From positions 372,001 through 436,000 of the forward strand of contig NZ_JAJGAK010000001.1 of assembly GCF_020866925.1 (NCBI RefSeq): a stretch of 64,000 nucleotides of DNA. The letters are read 5' to 3'. Each line of letters begins with the position of its first letter. The first letter of the stretch is position 1. Source of the DNA: Noviluteimonas lactosilytica. GTDB lineage: Bacteria; Pseudomonadota; Gammaproteobacteria; Xanthomonadales; Xanthomonadaceae. Of this stretch, positions 28,206 through 37,389 are shown in pieces. The notes under the pieces are model-generated. The model saw only the letters and a list, made by a program, of their open reading frames with translations. It did no database searches and was not told where the DNA came from. The position numbers and the translations under genes were made by a program.

Positions 28206-30092
28206 TCAGCCCGCGTCGAGCTCCATCCACCGCGCATAGGCCACATCGAGCGCAGCCTGCGCTTCAGCGAGCTTCGTGTTGTGCGCGACGATCGCCGCGC
28301 TGTCGCGCTGATAGAACGCGGGGTCGTGCATGGCGTCGGTGAGCGTGGTGACTTCGGATTCGAGTTGCTCGATGCGCGCAGGGAGCGTCTCGAGTTCCTT
28401 CTGCTCCTTGTAGGACATGCGGCGCTTGGCGGGTTGCGCGGGTGTTTCGGCCTTTGAAGTCGACGGCTGCACGGCCTTCGCGGCCTGCGGCGCGGCTGGC
28501 GCAATCGCCGCCTGCGGCCGCTGCCGCAGCCAATCGCTGTAACCACCGACGTACTCGCCCACGCGACCGTCGCCTTCCATCACCAGCGTCGAAGTCACGA
28601 CGTGGTCGAGGAAGTCGCGGTCATGGCTCACCATCAGCAGCGTGCCGGGATATTCGGCGAGCAACTCTTCCAGCAGTTCGAGCGTCTCGACGTCGAGGTC
28701 GTTGGTGGGTTCGTCCATCACCAGCAGGTTCGACGGTTGCGCGAACAGGCGCGCGAGCAGCAAGCGGTTGCGCTCGCCGCCGGAAAGGCGCGTGATCGGC
28801 GCGCGCGCGCGTTCGGGCGTGAACAGGAAGTCCTGCAAATAGCCGAGCACGTGCTTGCGCTTGCCGCCGATCTCGACGAAGTCCTGGCCGCCGGAGACGT
28901 TCTCCATCGCGTTCCAGTCTTCGCGCAGGCTCGCGCGTTGCTGGTCGAAGTACGCGATGTCCAGGCCGGTGCCGGGTTTCATCGTGCCCGATTGCGGTGC
29001 GAGTTCGCCGAGCAGCAGCTTGAGCAGCGTGGTCTTGCCGCTGCCGTTGGGCCCGATGAGGCCGACGCGATCGCCGCGCAGGATGGTCGTGGTGAAATCG
29101 CGAACCAGCACGCGATCGCCGTACGCGAAGTTCACGTCGCGCGCTTCGATCACCTTCTTGCCGGACGACTCGCCCTGCGCGACTTCCATGCGCACGCGGC
29201 CCATCTGTTCGCGCCGCGCGCCGCGTTCGACGCGCATCGCTTCGAGTCGCCGCACCCGGCCTTCGTCGCGCGTGCGCCGCGCCTTGATGCCCTGACGGAT
29301 CCAGGCTTCTTCCTGCGCGAGCAGCTTGTCGAAACGCGCGGTCTCCTGCGCCTCGGCATTCGCGCGCTCCTCGCGGCGGCGCAGGTAGTTGTCGAAGTCG
29401 CCGGGCCAGCTCGTGACGCGGCCGCGGTCGATCTCGACGATGCGCGTGGCGAGCGAACGCAGGAAGCGACGATCGTGGGTGACGAAGACGAGCGCGCCGT
29501 TCCAGGACTTGAGGAACTGTTCAAGCCAGTCGATGGATTCGATGTCGAGATGGTTGGTCGGTTCGTCGAGCAGCAGCAGATCGGGTTGCGAGACGAGCGC
29601 GCGGGCGAGCAGCACGCGGCGCTTCATGCCGCCGGACAGGCGCGCGAACGCGGCATCGCCGTCGAGCGAGAGGCGGGTCAGCGTTTCCTCGACGCGCCGG
29701 TCGAGCGACCACGCATGCGCGGCTTCGACGCGCGCATGGATCGCGGCCAGCGCGCGCTGGTCGACGACTTCTGCGTGGCTGATGTGGTGGAACTCGGCGA
29801 GCAGTGCGCCCGCTTCGCCCAGGCCTGCGGACACGACATCGAACACGGTGCCGACCGCATCGCCGGGCACTTCTTGTTCCAACCGTGCGACGCGGCGGCC
29901 GCCTTCCAGGCGCACCTCACCATCGTCGGGCTTGAGGTCGCCGGAGAGCAGCTTGAGCAGCGTCGACTTGCCCGCGCCGTTGCGCCCGATCAGCGCGATG
30001 CGCTCGTTGGGTTCGATGGACAGGTCGACGTGGTCGAGGAGGAGCGGGCCGCCGACGCTGTAGTCGACGTTCTGGAGGGCGATCAGGGGCAT
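28206..30092 (-). CDS. uup: ABC-F ATPase (Uup)
   Basis: A 628-aa protein with two ABC ATPase domains and no membrane segments, so a translation-associated ABC-F protein rather than a transporter. First domain: Walker A GRNGAGKST near residue 37, signature LSGGM, Walker B LLLLDEPTNHLD. The basic linker has IRQGIKARRTRDEGR. Second domain: Walker A GPNGSGKTT near 346, signature LSGGE, Walker B LLVMDEPTNDLD. The C-terminal KRRMSYKEQKELETLPARIE coiled coil is characteristic of Uup, which binds DNA or ribosomes. It lies 21 nt downstream of selO on the same strand. Confidence 0.93.
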   Translation of the reverse strand: MPLIALQNVDYSVGGPLLLDHVDLSIEPNERIALIGRNGAGKSTLLKLLSGDLKPDDGEVRLEGGRRVARLEQEVPGDAVGTVFDVVSAGLGEAGALLAEFHHISHAEVVDQRALAAIHARVEAAHAWSLDRRVEETLTRLSLDGDAAFARLSGGMKRRVLLARALVSQPDLLLLDEPTNHLDIESIDWLEQFLKSWNGALVFVTHDRRFLRSLATRIVEIDRGRVTSWPGDFDNYLRRREERANAEAQETARFDKLLAQEEAWIRQGIKARRTRDEGRVRRLEAMRVERGARREQMGRVRMEVAQGESSGKKVIEARDVNFAYGDRVLVRDFTTTILRGDRVGLIGPNGSGKTTLLKLLLGELAPQSGTMKPGTGLDIAYFDQQRASLREDWNAMENVSGGQDFVEIGGKRKHVLGYLQDFLFTPERARAPITRLSGGERNRLLLARLFAQPSNLLVMDEPTNDLDVETLELLEELLAEYPGTLLMVSHDRDFLDHVVTSTLVMEGDGRVGEYVGGYSDWLRQRPQAAIAPAAPQAAKAVQPSTSKAETPAQPAKRRMSYKEQKELETLPARIEQLESEVTTLTDAMHDPAFYQRDSAAIVAHNTKLAEAQAALDVAYARWMELDAG

Positions 30093-30113
30093 CGCGACAT
30101 TGTAAGCGGCGGA

Positions 30114-31697
30114 TCAGGAGCTGCAGCTCAGCATCGAGCAACCGGCTTTCGTCTTCGCCCACTCCGGTCGCTTCGCCGCGAACCGCTCGCGGCCGGGCTG
30201 TTCGTCGTACGGCCGGCGCATCACGTCGAGCAATTCGATCACGCGGCTTTCGTCCCCCTGCTCCGCCAGGTCGATCGCTTCCTGCGCGAGGTAGTTGCGC
30301 AGGACGTATTTCGGGTTCGCGGCGTCCATGCGCGCGCGGCGTTCCTCCGCCGGGCGCGCGTCCTCGCGCAGGCGCTCGCTGTACCACTGGAGCCAGTCGG
30401 CGAAGCCCGGCAACGTCTGCGCGCGTTTCTCTTCGTCGTAGAAGGCGTGTCCGAACAGCACGTCGATCTGCGCGACGACAGGCGCCTGTGCATCGAACTT
30501 CGACAACGCGCGGAAGAACAGCGTCATGTCCACTTCGCCGATCTGCAGCAACGCGTTGAGCGTCTGCATCGCCTCGACGTCGGCGTCGCGCGCCTCGAGC
30601 AGGCCGAGCTTGGCCGCGACGTTGTCGCGATCGGCTTCGACGAAGCGATCCATGTAGCGCTGCAGGCCTTCCTCGAGCGGCAGCACATCGTTGAACAGGA
30701 GCGAGAGCGCGTGCGCCAGGCGCGTGAGGTTCCAGTACGCGATCTTCGGCTGCCAGCCGAAGCGGTAGCGGCGACCGCCGGCGTCGGTGGTGTTGGGTGT
30801 CCAGTCCGGATCGAAGGCGTCGATCCAGCCGTAAGGGCCGTAGTCGATGGTGAGCCCGAGGATCGACAGGTTGTCGGTGTTCATCACGCCGTGCACGAAT
30901 CCCACGCGCATCCAGTGCGCCATCAGCACCGCGGTGCGTTCGGCGATCGTCGCGAACCAGTCGCCGTACAACGACTCCCCTTCGCCCTGCAGCTCCGGGA
31001 AGTCGCGCGCGATGCAGAAGTCCGCGAGCTTGCGCAGGCCGTCGGCGTCGTTGCGCGAATACGGCAGTTCGAAGTTGCCGAACCGGATGAACGACGGCGA
31101 CACGCGGCACACGATCGCGCCGGGCTCTTCCTTCGGATGGCCGTCGTAAAACATGTCGCGCACGACGGGCTCGCCGGTCGCGACCAGGCTCAGCGCGCGC
31201 GTGGTCGGCACGCCGAGGTGGTGCATCGCTTCGGAACACAGGAACTCGCGGATCGACGAACGCATCACCGCGCGGCCGTCGGCGCTGCGCGAATACGGCG
31301 TCGGGCCTGCGCCTTTCAGTTGCAATTCCCAACGCTGCCCTTGCGCGTCGAGCGTTTCGCCGAGCGTGATCGCGCGGCCGTCGCCGAGTTGCCCGGCCCA
31401 GTGGCCGAACTGGTGGCCACCATAGTTCGCGGCGAACGGATCCATGCCGGGCAACAGCGCGTTGCCGCCGAACACCTGCGCGAACGCGGGAGAACGCACA
31501 TCCGCTTCGCTGAATCCGAGGATGTCCGCCATCTCGCGCGAATACGCGACCAGGCGCGGCGCGGCGACCGGCGTGGGTTGCACGCGCGACCACGCCGCCT
31601 CGACCTGGCGGATGCCGGGCCCGGTCTCGGGATCGCCCGGCAGCTGCGCGAGGAATCGATTGTCGAACCGCAGGTTGTCGAAGCGCCGTTCGTCCAT
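30114..31697 (-). CDS. selO: protein adenylyltransferase SelO (YdiU)
   Basis: A 527-aa pseudokinase that transfers AMP to protein Ser/Thr/Tyr residues. SelO signatures are FAANYGGHQFGHWAGQLGDG, QLKGAGPTPYSR, SSIREFLCSEAMHHLG, VHGVMNTDN and DYGPYGWIDAFD. It ends CSMLSCSS: the terminal Cys-x-x motif corresponds to the selenocysteine position of animal SelO and the conserved Cys of bacterial ones, used in redox control. The ATG at 31697 (MDERRFDNL) is chosen as the family start. It is probably co-transcribed with uup. Confidence 0.95.
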   Translation of the reverse strand: MDERRFDNLRFDNRFLAQLPGDPETGPGIRQVEAAWSRVQPTPVAAPRLVAYSREMADILGFSEADVRSPAFAQVFGGNALLPGMDPFAANYGGHQFGHWAGQLGDGRAITLGETLDAQGQRWELQLKGAGPTPYSRSADGRAVMRSSIREFLCSEAMHHLGVPTTRALSLVATGEPVVRDMFYDGHPKEEPGAIVCRVSPSFIRFGNFELPYSRNDADGLRKLADFCIARDFPELQGEGESLYGDWFATIAERTAVLMAHWMRVGFVHGVMNTDNLSILGLTIDYGPYGWIDAFDPDWTPNTTDAGGRRYRFGWQPKIAYWNLTRLAHALSLLFNDVLPLEEGLQRYMDRFVEADRDNVAAKLGLLEARDADVEAMQTLNALLQIGEVDMTLFFRALSKFDAQAPVVAQIDVLFGHAFYDEEKRAQTLPGFADWLQWYSERLREDARPAEERRARMDAANPKYVLRNYLAQEAIDLAEQGDESRVIELLDVMRRPYDEQPGRERFAAKRPEWAKTKAGCSMLSCSS

Positions 31698-31732
31698 CGC
31701 GCCATTGTGCGCGAGACGGCGCGTGCGCGGCG

Positions 31733-31885
31733 TCAGAACGGCCGCGGCAGCCCCAGGAACGGCGCCGCGAGCCACCAAAGCCCGACGATCACCGCGCCCC
31801 ACAACAGGACCTTGAACAACACGCCCACCACCTTGAAGGCCACCCAGATGCAGATGATCAGAAGCAGGATGCCGACCCAGGTCAT
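31733..31885 (-). CDS. small hydrophobic membrane protein
   Basis: A 50-aa protein starting MTWVGILLLI, almost entirely hydrophobic (ICIWVAFKVVGVLFK, AVIVGLWWLAAPFLG), consistent with one or two membrane helices. Its ATG overlaps the DUF763 stop as ATGA, which supports it being a real, coupled gene. It ends 36 nt before selO on the same strand. Function unknown. Confidence 0.6.
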   Translation of the reverse strand: MTWVGILLLIICIWVAFKVVGVLFKVLLWGAVIVGLWWLAAPFLGLPRPF

Positions 31886-33192
31886 GCGCGCTTTCGTGTG
31901 GTTGCGGGAGTGCCGTCGAGCTTAGCAGGTGGTTCCCATCCGAAGATGCTGCGTCCGCCGTAGTCGTGCGAGTGGCGGCGCTCCCCGGCGATGAAGTCCT
32001 CGACCGACGGGCCGGTCGCGGTGCGTTCGAGCGCGCGGGCCTGCGCATCGAGGCGGCGCAGCGCACCGAGTTCGTCCTCGCGCCCGAGCTTCGCGTTGCG
32101 CACGGCCGACTTCAGCACGCCGATGGTGTGGTCGTAGACCTTCGTCGGCACTGGGAACGGGTGGCGATCCTTGCCGCCGTGCGCGAGTGAGAAGCGCGCC
32201 GGATCGGTGAAGCGACACGGCGTGCCATGCAGCACTTCGGCGACCATTGCGAGTGCGCGAACGGTGCGTGCGCCGACGCCGGGCACCTGCAGCAGGTGTT
32301 CGAAATCCTTCGGGCCGTTCTCTTCGGCGGCGGCGAGCGCGCCGTGCAGGCGACGCGTGACGATGTTTTCGCTGCGCACGTCGTGGTGGTCGGGCATCGC
32401 GAGGTGCGGGAGGAGTTCGCCCTGCGCGGGTGTCGGCGCGCTTGCGCGGGTCGGCTCGGGTTGCTTGGTGCGCGCCTCTTCGTCGCGATACAGGCGTGCG
32501 TACTCGCTGGCGATCCTCGAAGCGCCGAGGTCCTGCAACATCGCGATCTGCGCATCGCGCGAGCCAGCGGCGCGACGATCGGCGAGATTCACGATGCGCC
32601 CCTGCCCCGGCCCGTCGATCGCGCTATGCGGCGCATCGACGAAACTCGTGAGGCCTTCCGACAACCAGTGGTAGCGGCGCGCCTGCCCGAGTTCGCCCTG
32701 CATGCCCTGCTGCACGACGGTCCACTTGCCGTCGTCGGCGACGATGAAGCCGTGCAGGTAGAGGTCGAACCCATCCTGCACCGCGGCGCTGTCGACTTTC
32801 GCGACGAGCCTCGACGCTTGCGCGAGCGCACCGCCATCGAACCCCACGCGTTCGCCGATCGCGTGCAGCTCCGCCGGCGTCGCGCGCGAATGCTTGCCGC
32901 GTCCGCCGCACACGTGCAGGCCGAGTTCGCCCGCCAGCGGCGTGAGCCCGCGCTTCAACGCACCGATGACGCTGGTGGTGATGCCGGAGGAATGCCAGTC
33001 CATGCCCATCACCGCGCCAAAGGACTGGAACCAGAACGGATGCGCCATGCGGCGCAGGAATTCGTCGCGACCGTATTCGTGCACGATCGCCTGCGTCATC
33101 ACCGTGCCGAGCGCGGTCATGCGCGAGGCGAGCCATTGCGGGACGCGACCGCCGTGCAGCGGCAGATCGGCGGAGCCGCCGCGGCGCGTCAT
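31882..33192 (-). CDS. DUF763 domain protein
   Basis: A 436-aa cytosolic protein of the DUF763 family. Signatures are ADLPLHGGRVPQWL, FGAVMGMDWHSSGITTSVIG, HVCGGRGKHSRATPAEL and the helix-hairpin-helix-like LLQVPGVGARTVRALAMVAE, followed by FTDPARFSLAHGGKD. The HhH element and the pairing with an AlkB-like gene suggest a nucleic-acid transaction, but no activity is established. It overlaps alkB-like upstream by ATGA and the small membrane gene downstream by ATGA. Confidence 0.9.
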   Translation of the reverse strand: MTRRGGSADLPLHGGRVPQWLASRMTALGTVMTQAIVHEYGRDEFLRRMAHPFWFQSFGAVMGMDWHSSGITTSVIGALKRGLTPLAGELGLHVCGGRGKHSRATPAELHAIGERVGFDGGALAQASRLVAKVDSAAVQDGFDLYLHGFIVADDGKWTVVQQGMQGELGQARRYHWLSEGLTSFVDAPHSAIDGPGQGRIVNLADRRAAGSRDAQIAMLQDLGASRIASEYARLYRDEEARTKQPEPTRASAPTPAQGELLPHLAMPDHHDVRSENIVTRRLHGALAAAEENGPKDFEHLLQVPGVGARTVRALAMVAEVLHGTPCRFTDPARFSLAHGGKDRHPFPVPTKVYDHTIGVLKSAVRNAKLGREDELGALRRLDAQARALERTATGPSVEDFIAGERRHSHDYGGRSIFGWEPPAKLDGTPATTRKRA

Positions 33193-33794
33193 TCGTCGTC
33201 CATCGGCGGCCGCACGCGGAACGCCAGGCTGATGCGCGGACCGACTGCGTGCCTGGTCTTCGGGATGCCGTGGTCGTGCGAGTACTGCATCGCGTGGCTC
33301 ATCGTCAGCAGGCTGCCGGATTCCAGGTCGATGCGGACGACGCGACGCGGCGGCTGCTTCTCGCGGATCTCCATGCGACGCGCATCGCCGAGCGAGAGCA
33401 GCACGATCGGATGGCCCGCGATCAGCGTCGCGAGCTTGTCGTTGTGCGGGGCGACGCTGTCGTTGCCGTCGCGGTAGAAGTTGCAGCCCACGTGCGTGAA
33501 CGGCACGCCGGTGTGCGCGCGGATCGCTTCGCATGCAGCGGCAAGCGCAGGTGGCATCGCTTCGACGTCATTGACCGTGTAGCCGGACGTCAGCCGCGGC
33601 ACGTCGACGACGCGGTCGTACATCGGTCGACTCCACTTGCGCCACTCGACTTCATCGCGCAACGCGGCGAACCACGCATCGGCGCGCGCGGCATCGATGA
33701 AGGCGGGGTGGTAGACGCACCCGCCTTCGTGGTCGTCGATGAGCGTGCGCGGCCCTTGGCTGAACAGGTCGGCGGCGAAGGAGACGGCTTGCAT
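33189..33794 (-). CDS. AlkB-like 2-oxoglutarate/Fe(II) dioxygenase
   Basis: A 201-aa double-stranded beta-helix oxygenase. Iron ligands are visible as HND in VAPHNDK (HxD, near residue 117) and the distal His in HDHGIPKT near residue 174. The 2-oxoglutarate-binding Arg lies in RISLAFRVR. NFYRDGNDSVAPHNDK is the AlkB nucleotide-flip/iron loop, with N in place of the usual S. Oxidative demethylation of alkylated nucleic acid bases is the family role. The stop overlaps the DUF763 start, indicating a coupled operon. Confidence 0.9.
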   Translation of the reverse strand: MQAVSFAADLFSQGPRTLIDDHEGGCVYHPAFIDAARADAWFAALRDEVEWRKWSRPMYDRVVDVPRLTSGYTVNDVEAMPPALAAACEAIRAHTGVPFTHVGCNFYRDGNDSVAPHNDKLATLIAGHPIVLLSLGDARRMEIREKQPPRRVVRIDLESGSLLTMSHAMQYSHDHGIPKTRHAVGPRISLAFRVRPPMDDE

Positions 33795-33921
33795 GCGCGC
33801 ATTTTCGCGCGGCGCGTCTCAGGTCGTGCGATGCGGAGCTTGCTCGCGGATGAAGCGCGTGAACGGTTCAGCGTTGCGCGCCCCATGGACGCGCAACGCC
33901 TCGAACGTCAGCTGCCGTCGA

Positions 33922-35676
33922 TCAGCCGCCCGCCGCCTTCTTCCGCGCCTCTTCCTTCTCGCGCTCGTCGCGGTCCTTCTGGAACGCGTCGACATGCGCG
34001 AGCTGGCGCAGCACCTTCGAGTGCGGATCGAGCGTGAAGCTCTGGTCCGCCGCGATCGGCACGCTACCGCGGCCGTTCGTCATCGCGACGGTCTCGACCT
34101 TGTTGCCGACGCGCACGTCGACCGGCATCGGGAACGGCTTGCCGCCGGTCTTCCACTCCAGGTTCAACTGTCCGTTCGCGCGCGTGGCGACCAGTTCCGG
34201 CAACGCGGGCTGGTACAGGTACACGTCGAAGAACCACTTGTAGTCCTTGCCGGTGACCTTGTTCACGGCGGCGATGTAGTCCTGCGTGTTCGCGTACAGC
34301 GGCTTGAAGTTGCCCGGCGCGGGGTCGGTGCGGCCGTACACGGCAAGGCGCGTCGCATCGAAGAACGCCTGGTCGCCGATCAGCTGGCGCAGCGTGTCCA
34401 TCACCAGCGAACCCTTGTAGTAGATGTCGTGGCCGGGACCGCGCTCGTCGCTGTAGACGTCTTCTTCGCGCATCGACTTGCCGCTGACGACCGGATGCTT
34501 GTTGGCGAGCGTCGCGCGCTGCTTGAACAGGTTCGCGTGGTACTCCATGTCGCCGCGCAGCCACTGCATGTACAGCGGTTGCATGTAGGTGCCGAGACCC
34601 TCGTGCAGCCACATGTCGTCCCAGTCCTTGTTGGTCAGCTGGTTGCCGAAGTACTCGTGCGCGAACTCGTGCTGCAGCAGCCAGTCGTAGCCGTACTCGG
34701 ACTTCTTGTACTCGTTGCCGTAGGCATTGATGGTCTGGTGCTCCATGCCCAGGTGCGGGGTTTCGACCACGCCCATCTTTTCGTCGGCGAACGGATACGG
34801 GCCGATGACTTCCTCGAAGAAGTCGAGCATCGGCGTGAATTCGGCGAACAGTTCCTTCGCCTTCGCGCCGCGGTCCTTCAGGTGCCAGAACTGCATCGGG
34901 AAGGTGTTGCCGTAACGCGACTTGTAGGTGCCTTCCAGCAGTTCGTACGGACCGATGTTGAGCGAGATCGCGTAGGTGTCGGGGTTCTTCGTGCGCCAGT
35001 GGTACGTGCGCCAGCCGTCCTTCTCGTCCATGCCCATCGCGATGCCGTTGCCCGCCGACACGAGCGGCGCGGGCACGGTGACGTGCTGGTCGACCTGCAG
35101 CGGCTCGCCCTGCGGATGGTCGATGCACGGCCAGAACAGGTCGCAGCCGTTGCCCTGGATCGCGCTCGCGACCCACGGCTCGCCGGTCGGCGCGGTGGCC
35201 CACACGAAACCGCCATCCCATGGCGCGCGCTTGGCGACGTGCGGCTTGCCGTCGTAGACGATGCGCAGCTTCGCGGCGTCGCCCGCGGCGAGCGGCTTGG
35301 CGAGCGGCACGGTCATGCGGCCTTCGGGGTTCTTCCAGTTGGTCACCGCTGCGCCGTCGACTTCGACGGAAGCGACCTTGAAGTTGCGATCGAGATCGAC
35401 GACGAGCGCATCGACCGGCTTCGTCGCGCGGAACGTCAGCGTCGCGTCGCCGTCGAGGTGCTTGTTCGCCGGATCGACCTTGAACTTCAGGTCCGCGAGT
35501 TCGAACACGACGGCTTCCTGCTGCGGCGCGCGCGGCAGGCCCGTGTGATAGGTGAACTCGGTGAGCCCGGGCTGGTCGTCCTGTTGCTTCGGCACCGCAG
35601 CCTGGTCGGCCGCAAAGGCATTGGAGGTCAGGACGGCGGCCAGGGCGCAGGGCAGCAGGGCGACGCGGAAGGTCAT
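33922..35676 (-). CDS. secreted M1-family aminopeptidase
   Basis: A 584-aa exported zinc metallopeptidase. A signal peptide (VALLPCALAAVLTSNAFA) is followed by an N-terminal beta domain. The GAMEN-like exopeptidase motif is replaced by GMEHQTINAYG. The zinc site HEFAHEYFGNQ plus the downstream Glu in WLHEGLGTY gives HExxH-x18-E. A conserved tyrosine of the transition-state type lies in IYYKGSLV. The C terminus is a charged tail (KDRDEREKEEARKKA). It probably trims N-terminal residues of peptides in the periplasm or medium. Confidence 0.92.
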   Translation of the reverse strand: MTFRVALLPCALAAVLTSNAFAADQAAVPKQQDDQPGLTEFTYHTGLPRAPQQEAVVFELADLKFKVDPANKHLDGDATLTFRATKPVDALVVDLDRNFKVASVEVDGAAVTNWKNPEGRMTVPLAKPLAAGDAAKLRIVYDGKPHVAKRAPWDGGFVWATAPTGEPWVASAIQGNGCDLFWPCIDHPQGEPLQVDQHVTVPAPLVSAGNGIAMGMDEKDGWRTYHWRTKNPDTYAISLNIGPYELLEGTYKSRYGNTFPMQFWHLKDRGAKAKELFAEFTPMLDFFEEVIGPYPFADEKMGVVETPHLGMEHQTINAYGNEYKKSEYGYDWLLQHEFAHEYFGNQLTNKDWDDMWLHEGLGTYMQPLYMQWLRGDMEYHANLFKQRATLANKHPVVSGKSMREEDVYSDERGPGHDIYYKGSLVMDTLRQLIGDQAFFDATRLAVYGRTDPAPGNFKPLYANTQDYIAAVNKVTGKDYKWFFDVYLYQPALPELVATRANGQLNLEWKTGGKPFPMPVDVRVGNKVETVAMTNGRGSVPIAADQSFTLDPHSKVLRQLAHVDAFQKDRDEREKEEARKKAAGG

Positions 35677-36065
35677 GCTGGGGACTCGGTCGGCGAAAGG
35701 ATCGCGCGACGATGCCACAGCGGCGGGCCGCGTGGCACCCTGCTTGAAGTCATTGCGGCGCGACGCGGGTCGCGCGTCGAGGGATTCAAACAAGGGCTGG
35801 TACTACGGGTCTTCCTTGCTCAATGCGCGAACAAGGCCGCCTGCGAGGCTTCTGCAGCGTCCACGTCGGCCTGCGTGCGCCAGCCGGTGGCGCCCAGCGC
35901 GGCGATCATCACGGCACACACCGTTGCACGGGCGGCAATGACGCGCAGCCGGCGGCGCAGTTTCCTGGTCATGATGGCGATCCCCCTGCATTGGAAGCGC
36001 AGCCTCGGGGAGCGACCGTCGCAGCGGCGTGAATCCGAGCCGCATCCGCACTACCCTCGCCCCCC
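35677..36065. other. 389-nt intergenic region between M1 peptidase and hydrolase genes
   Basis: It holds the promoters of the M1 peptidase gene (minus) and the hydrolase gene (plus) and one plausible 50-aa minus-strand ORF (listed separately). No RNA gene or repeat family was recognised. Confidence 0.5.
35820..35972 (-). CDS. small putative single-pass membrane protein
   Basis: A 50-aa ORF with ATG at 35972 preceded by AGGGGG at about 9 nt, a good ribosome site. The N terminus is strongly basic (MTRKLRRRLRVIAARAT), followed by a hydrophobic stretch (VCAVMIAALGATGW) and a short polar tail (TQADVDAAEASQAALFAH). This is the layout of a small membrane or exported peptide. It has no recognisable family. 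Confidence 0.4.
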   Translation of the reverse strand: MTRKLRRRLRVIAARATVCAVMIAALGATGWRTQADVDAAEASQAALFAH

Positions 36066-37279
36066 ATGAGTGGAATACGACGGATGGCGGCCGGGGCGGC
36101 CTGCGTTTTCGCGGCCCTCACGACTTCCCTTTGCTGCGGTGCGATGGCCGCGGAACGGCTGGAAGCGCGCGTCCCCACCCGCGCCGATCCCGCGCAGCAG
36201 TACGCCCTGTACCTGCCTGATGGCGCATCGCAACGCACGCCGCTGCTGATCGTGCTCGACCCGCGCGGCCGCGGCGAGATGGCGCGCGACCTGGTGCTCG
36301 ATGGCGCGCGCGCACGCGGCTGGGCGGTCATGTCGTCGTGGCAGAGCCGCAGCGACACGCAGGAAGGCGTCACGCTGCGCGCGCTCGATGCGTTGCTGAT
36401 CGAAAGCGCGAACGTGCCGCACGATCCGAAGCGCGTGTATCTGACCGGCATGTCGGGCACCGCGAAGACGTTGTGGGTCGTCGCGCCCGTGTTGCGCGGC
36501 AAGGTCGCGGGGTTGATCGGCAGCGCGGGTGGACGGCCGCCGGAGTTGCCGCCGCTGGCGTCCGATGCACCGCCCTTCTTCGGCTGGACCGGCACCACCG
36601 ATTACAACTTCCAGGAAATGCACGCGCTCGACGAAGCGCTCGCGCGAAACGGCACGCCGCATCGACTCGAGGTGTACGACGGGCCGCACGGGTGGCCTGC
36701 GTCGCCGGGCTTCGCGAGGCGATCGCGTGGATGGACCTGCAGGCGATGCGTACGGGCGCGTTGCCGCGTGATGCGGCATTCCTCGACGCGTGCGTGGCGA
36801 CCTGCGAGGCGGATGCGAAGGCGACGGCCGACCCGCTCGATCGCTGGCGCGTGTTCGACCACTGCGCGCGCGACCTCGACGGACTGCGTGACGTCGCGGC
36901 GTTCCGCAAGGACGCCGATGCGCTCGACCGCTCGCCCGAAGTGCGTCGGTTGCGTACGCTCGAAGCAAGGTTGCGCGACGAGGAAGCGCGCCATCGCAAG
37001 CGATTAGATGCGTGGCGCGAGCGATTCAATGCGCGTTACACCGAGGGGCGCGAACAACCACCGCCGTCGCATGCGACGACACTGCGCGAGTTGCGCATCG
37101 CATCGCTGCGCAAACGCGCGTCGGATACGGATCCACGCGTGGCGTGGTCCGCGCGCCGGCAACTCGCGTGGGTTCACGCGGGGGCGGCGTCGTATTTGCC
37201 GCCTGCCTTTGCAGCGCGCGGAGATACCGCGCGCGTCGAAGCGCTGCGCGCGCTGGCCGACGCGACCACCCCGCCCTGA
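36066..37279 (+). pseudogene. alpha/beta-hydrolase-like secreted protein, frameshifted
   Basis: The reading frame from ATG 36066 encodes a signal peptide and a hydrolase-like core: YALYLPDG, LLIVLDPRGRG, VYLTGMSGTAKTLWVV with a GxSG nucleophile-type motif, and EVYDGPHGWPA with a candidate His. At about 36690-36715 the sensible frame jumps: the protein continues as GLREAIAWMDLQAMRTGALP in another frame to the stop at 37279, while the original frame turns into Arg-rich nonsense ending at 37007. A single-base indel would restore about 404 aa. It may be a true inactivating mutation or a sequencing error. Confidence 0.75.
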
Positions 37280-37285
37280 GGAAAA

Positions 37286-37375
37286 GCAAAAACAGGGGTC
37301 AGAAAAACAGGGGTCAGAGCACCATTTCGGCCGAAATGGTGCTCTGACCCCTGTTTTTCTGACCCCTGTTTTTGC
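37286..37375. repeat. REP-type palindrome, copy 2 (extended, 90 nt)
   Basis: A perfect palindrome: arms 37286-37330 and 37331-37375 are exact 45-nt reverse complements with no loop. It contains the CAGGGGTCAGAGCACC core and a second outer copy of CAGGGGTCAG in each arm, i.e. an end-duplicated version of the unit. It fills the space between the two convergent genes, starting 7 nt after one stop and ending 15 nt from the other, with a further partial CCCCTGTTTTTGC next to it. Confidence 0.92.
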
Positions 37376-37389
37376 CCCTGTTTTTGCTC

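Noticed and set aside
28602-31925. 1107-codon plus-strand frame opposite uup and selO
   Set aside because: Antisense to two well-conserved genes. No family motif in this frame.
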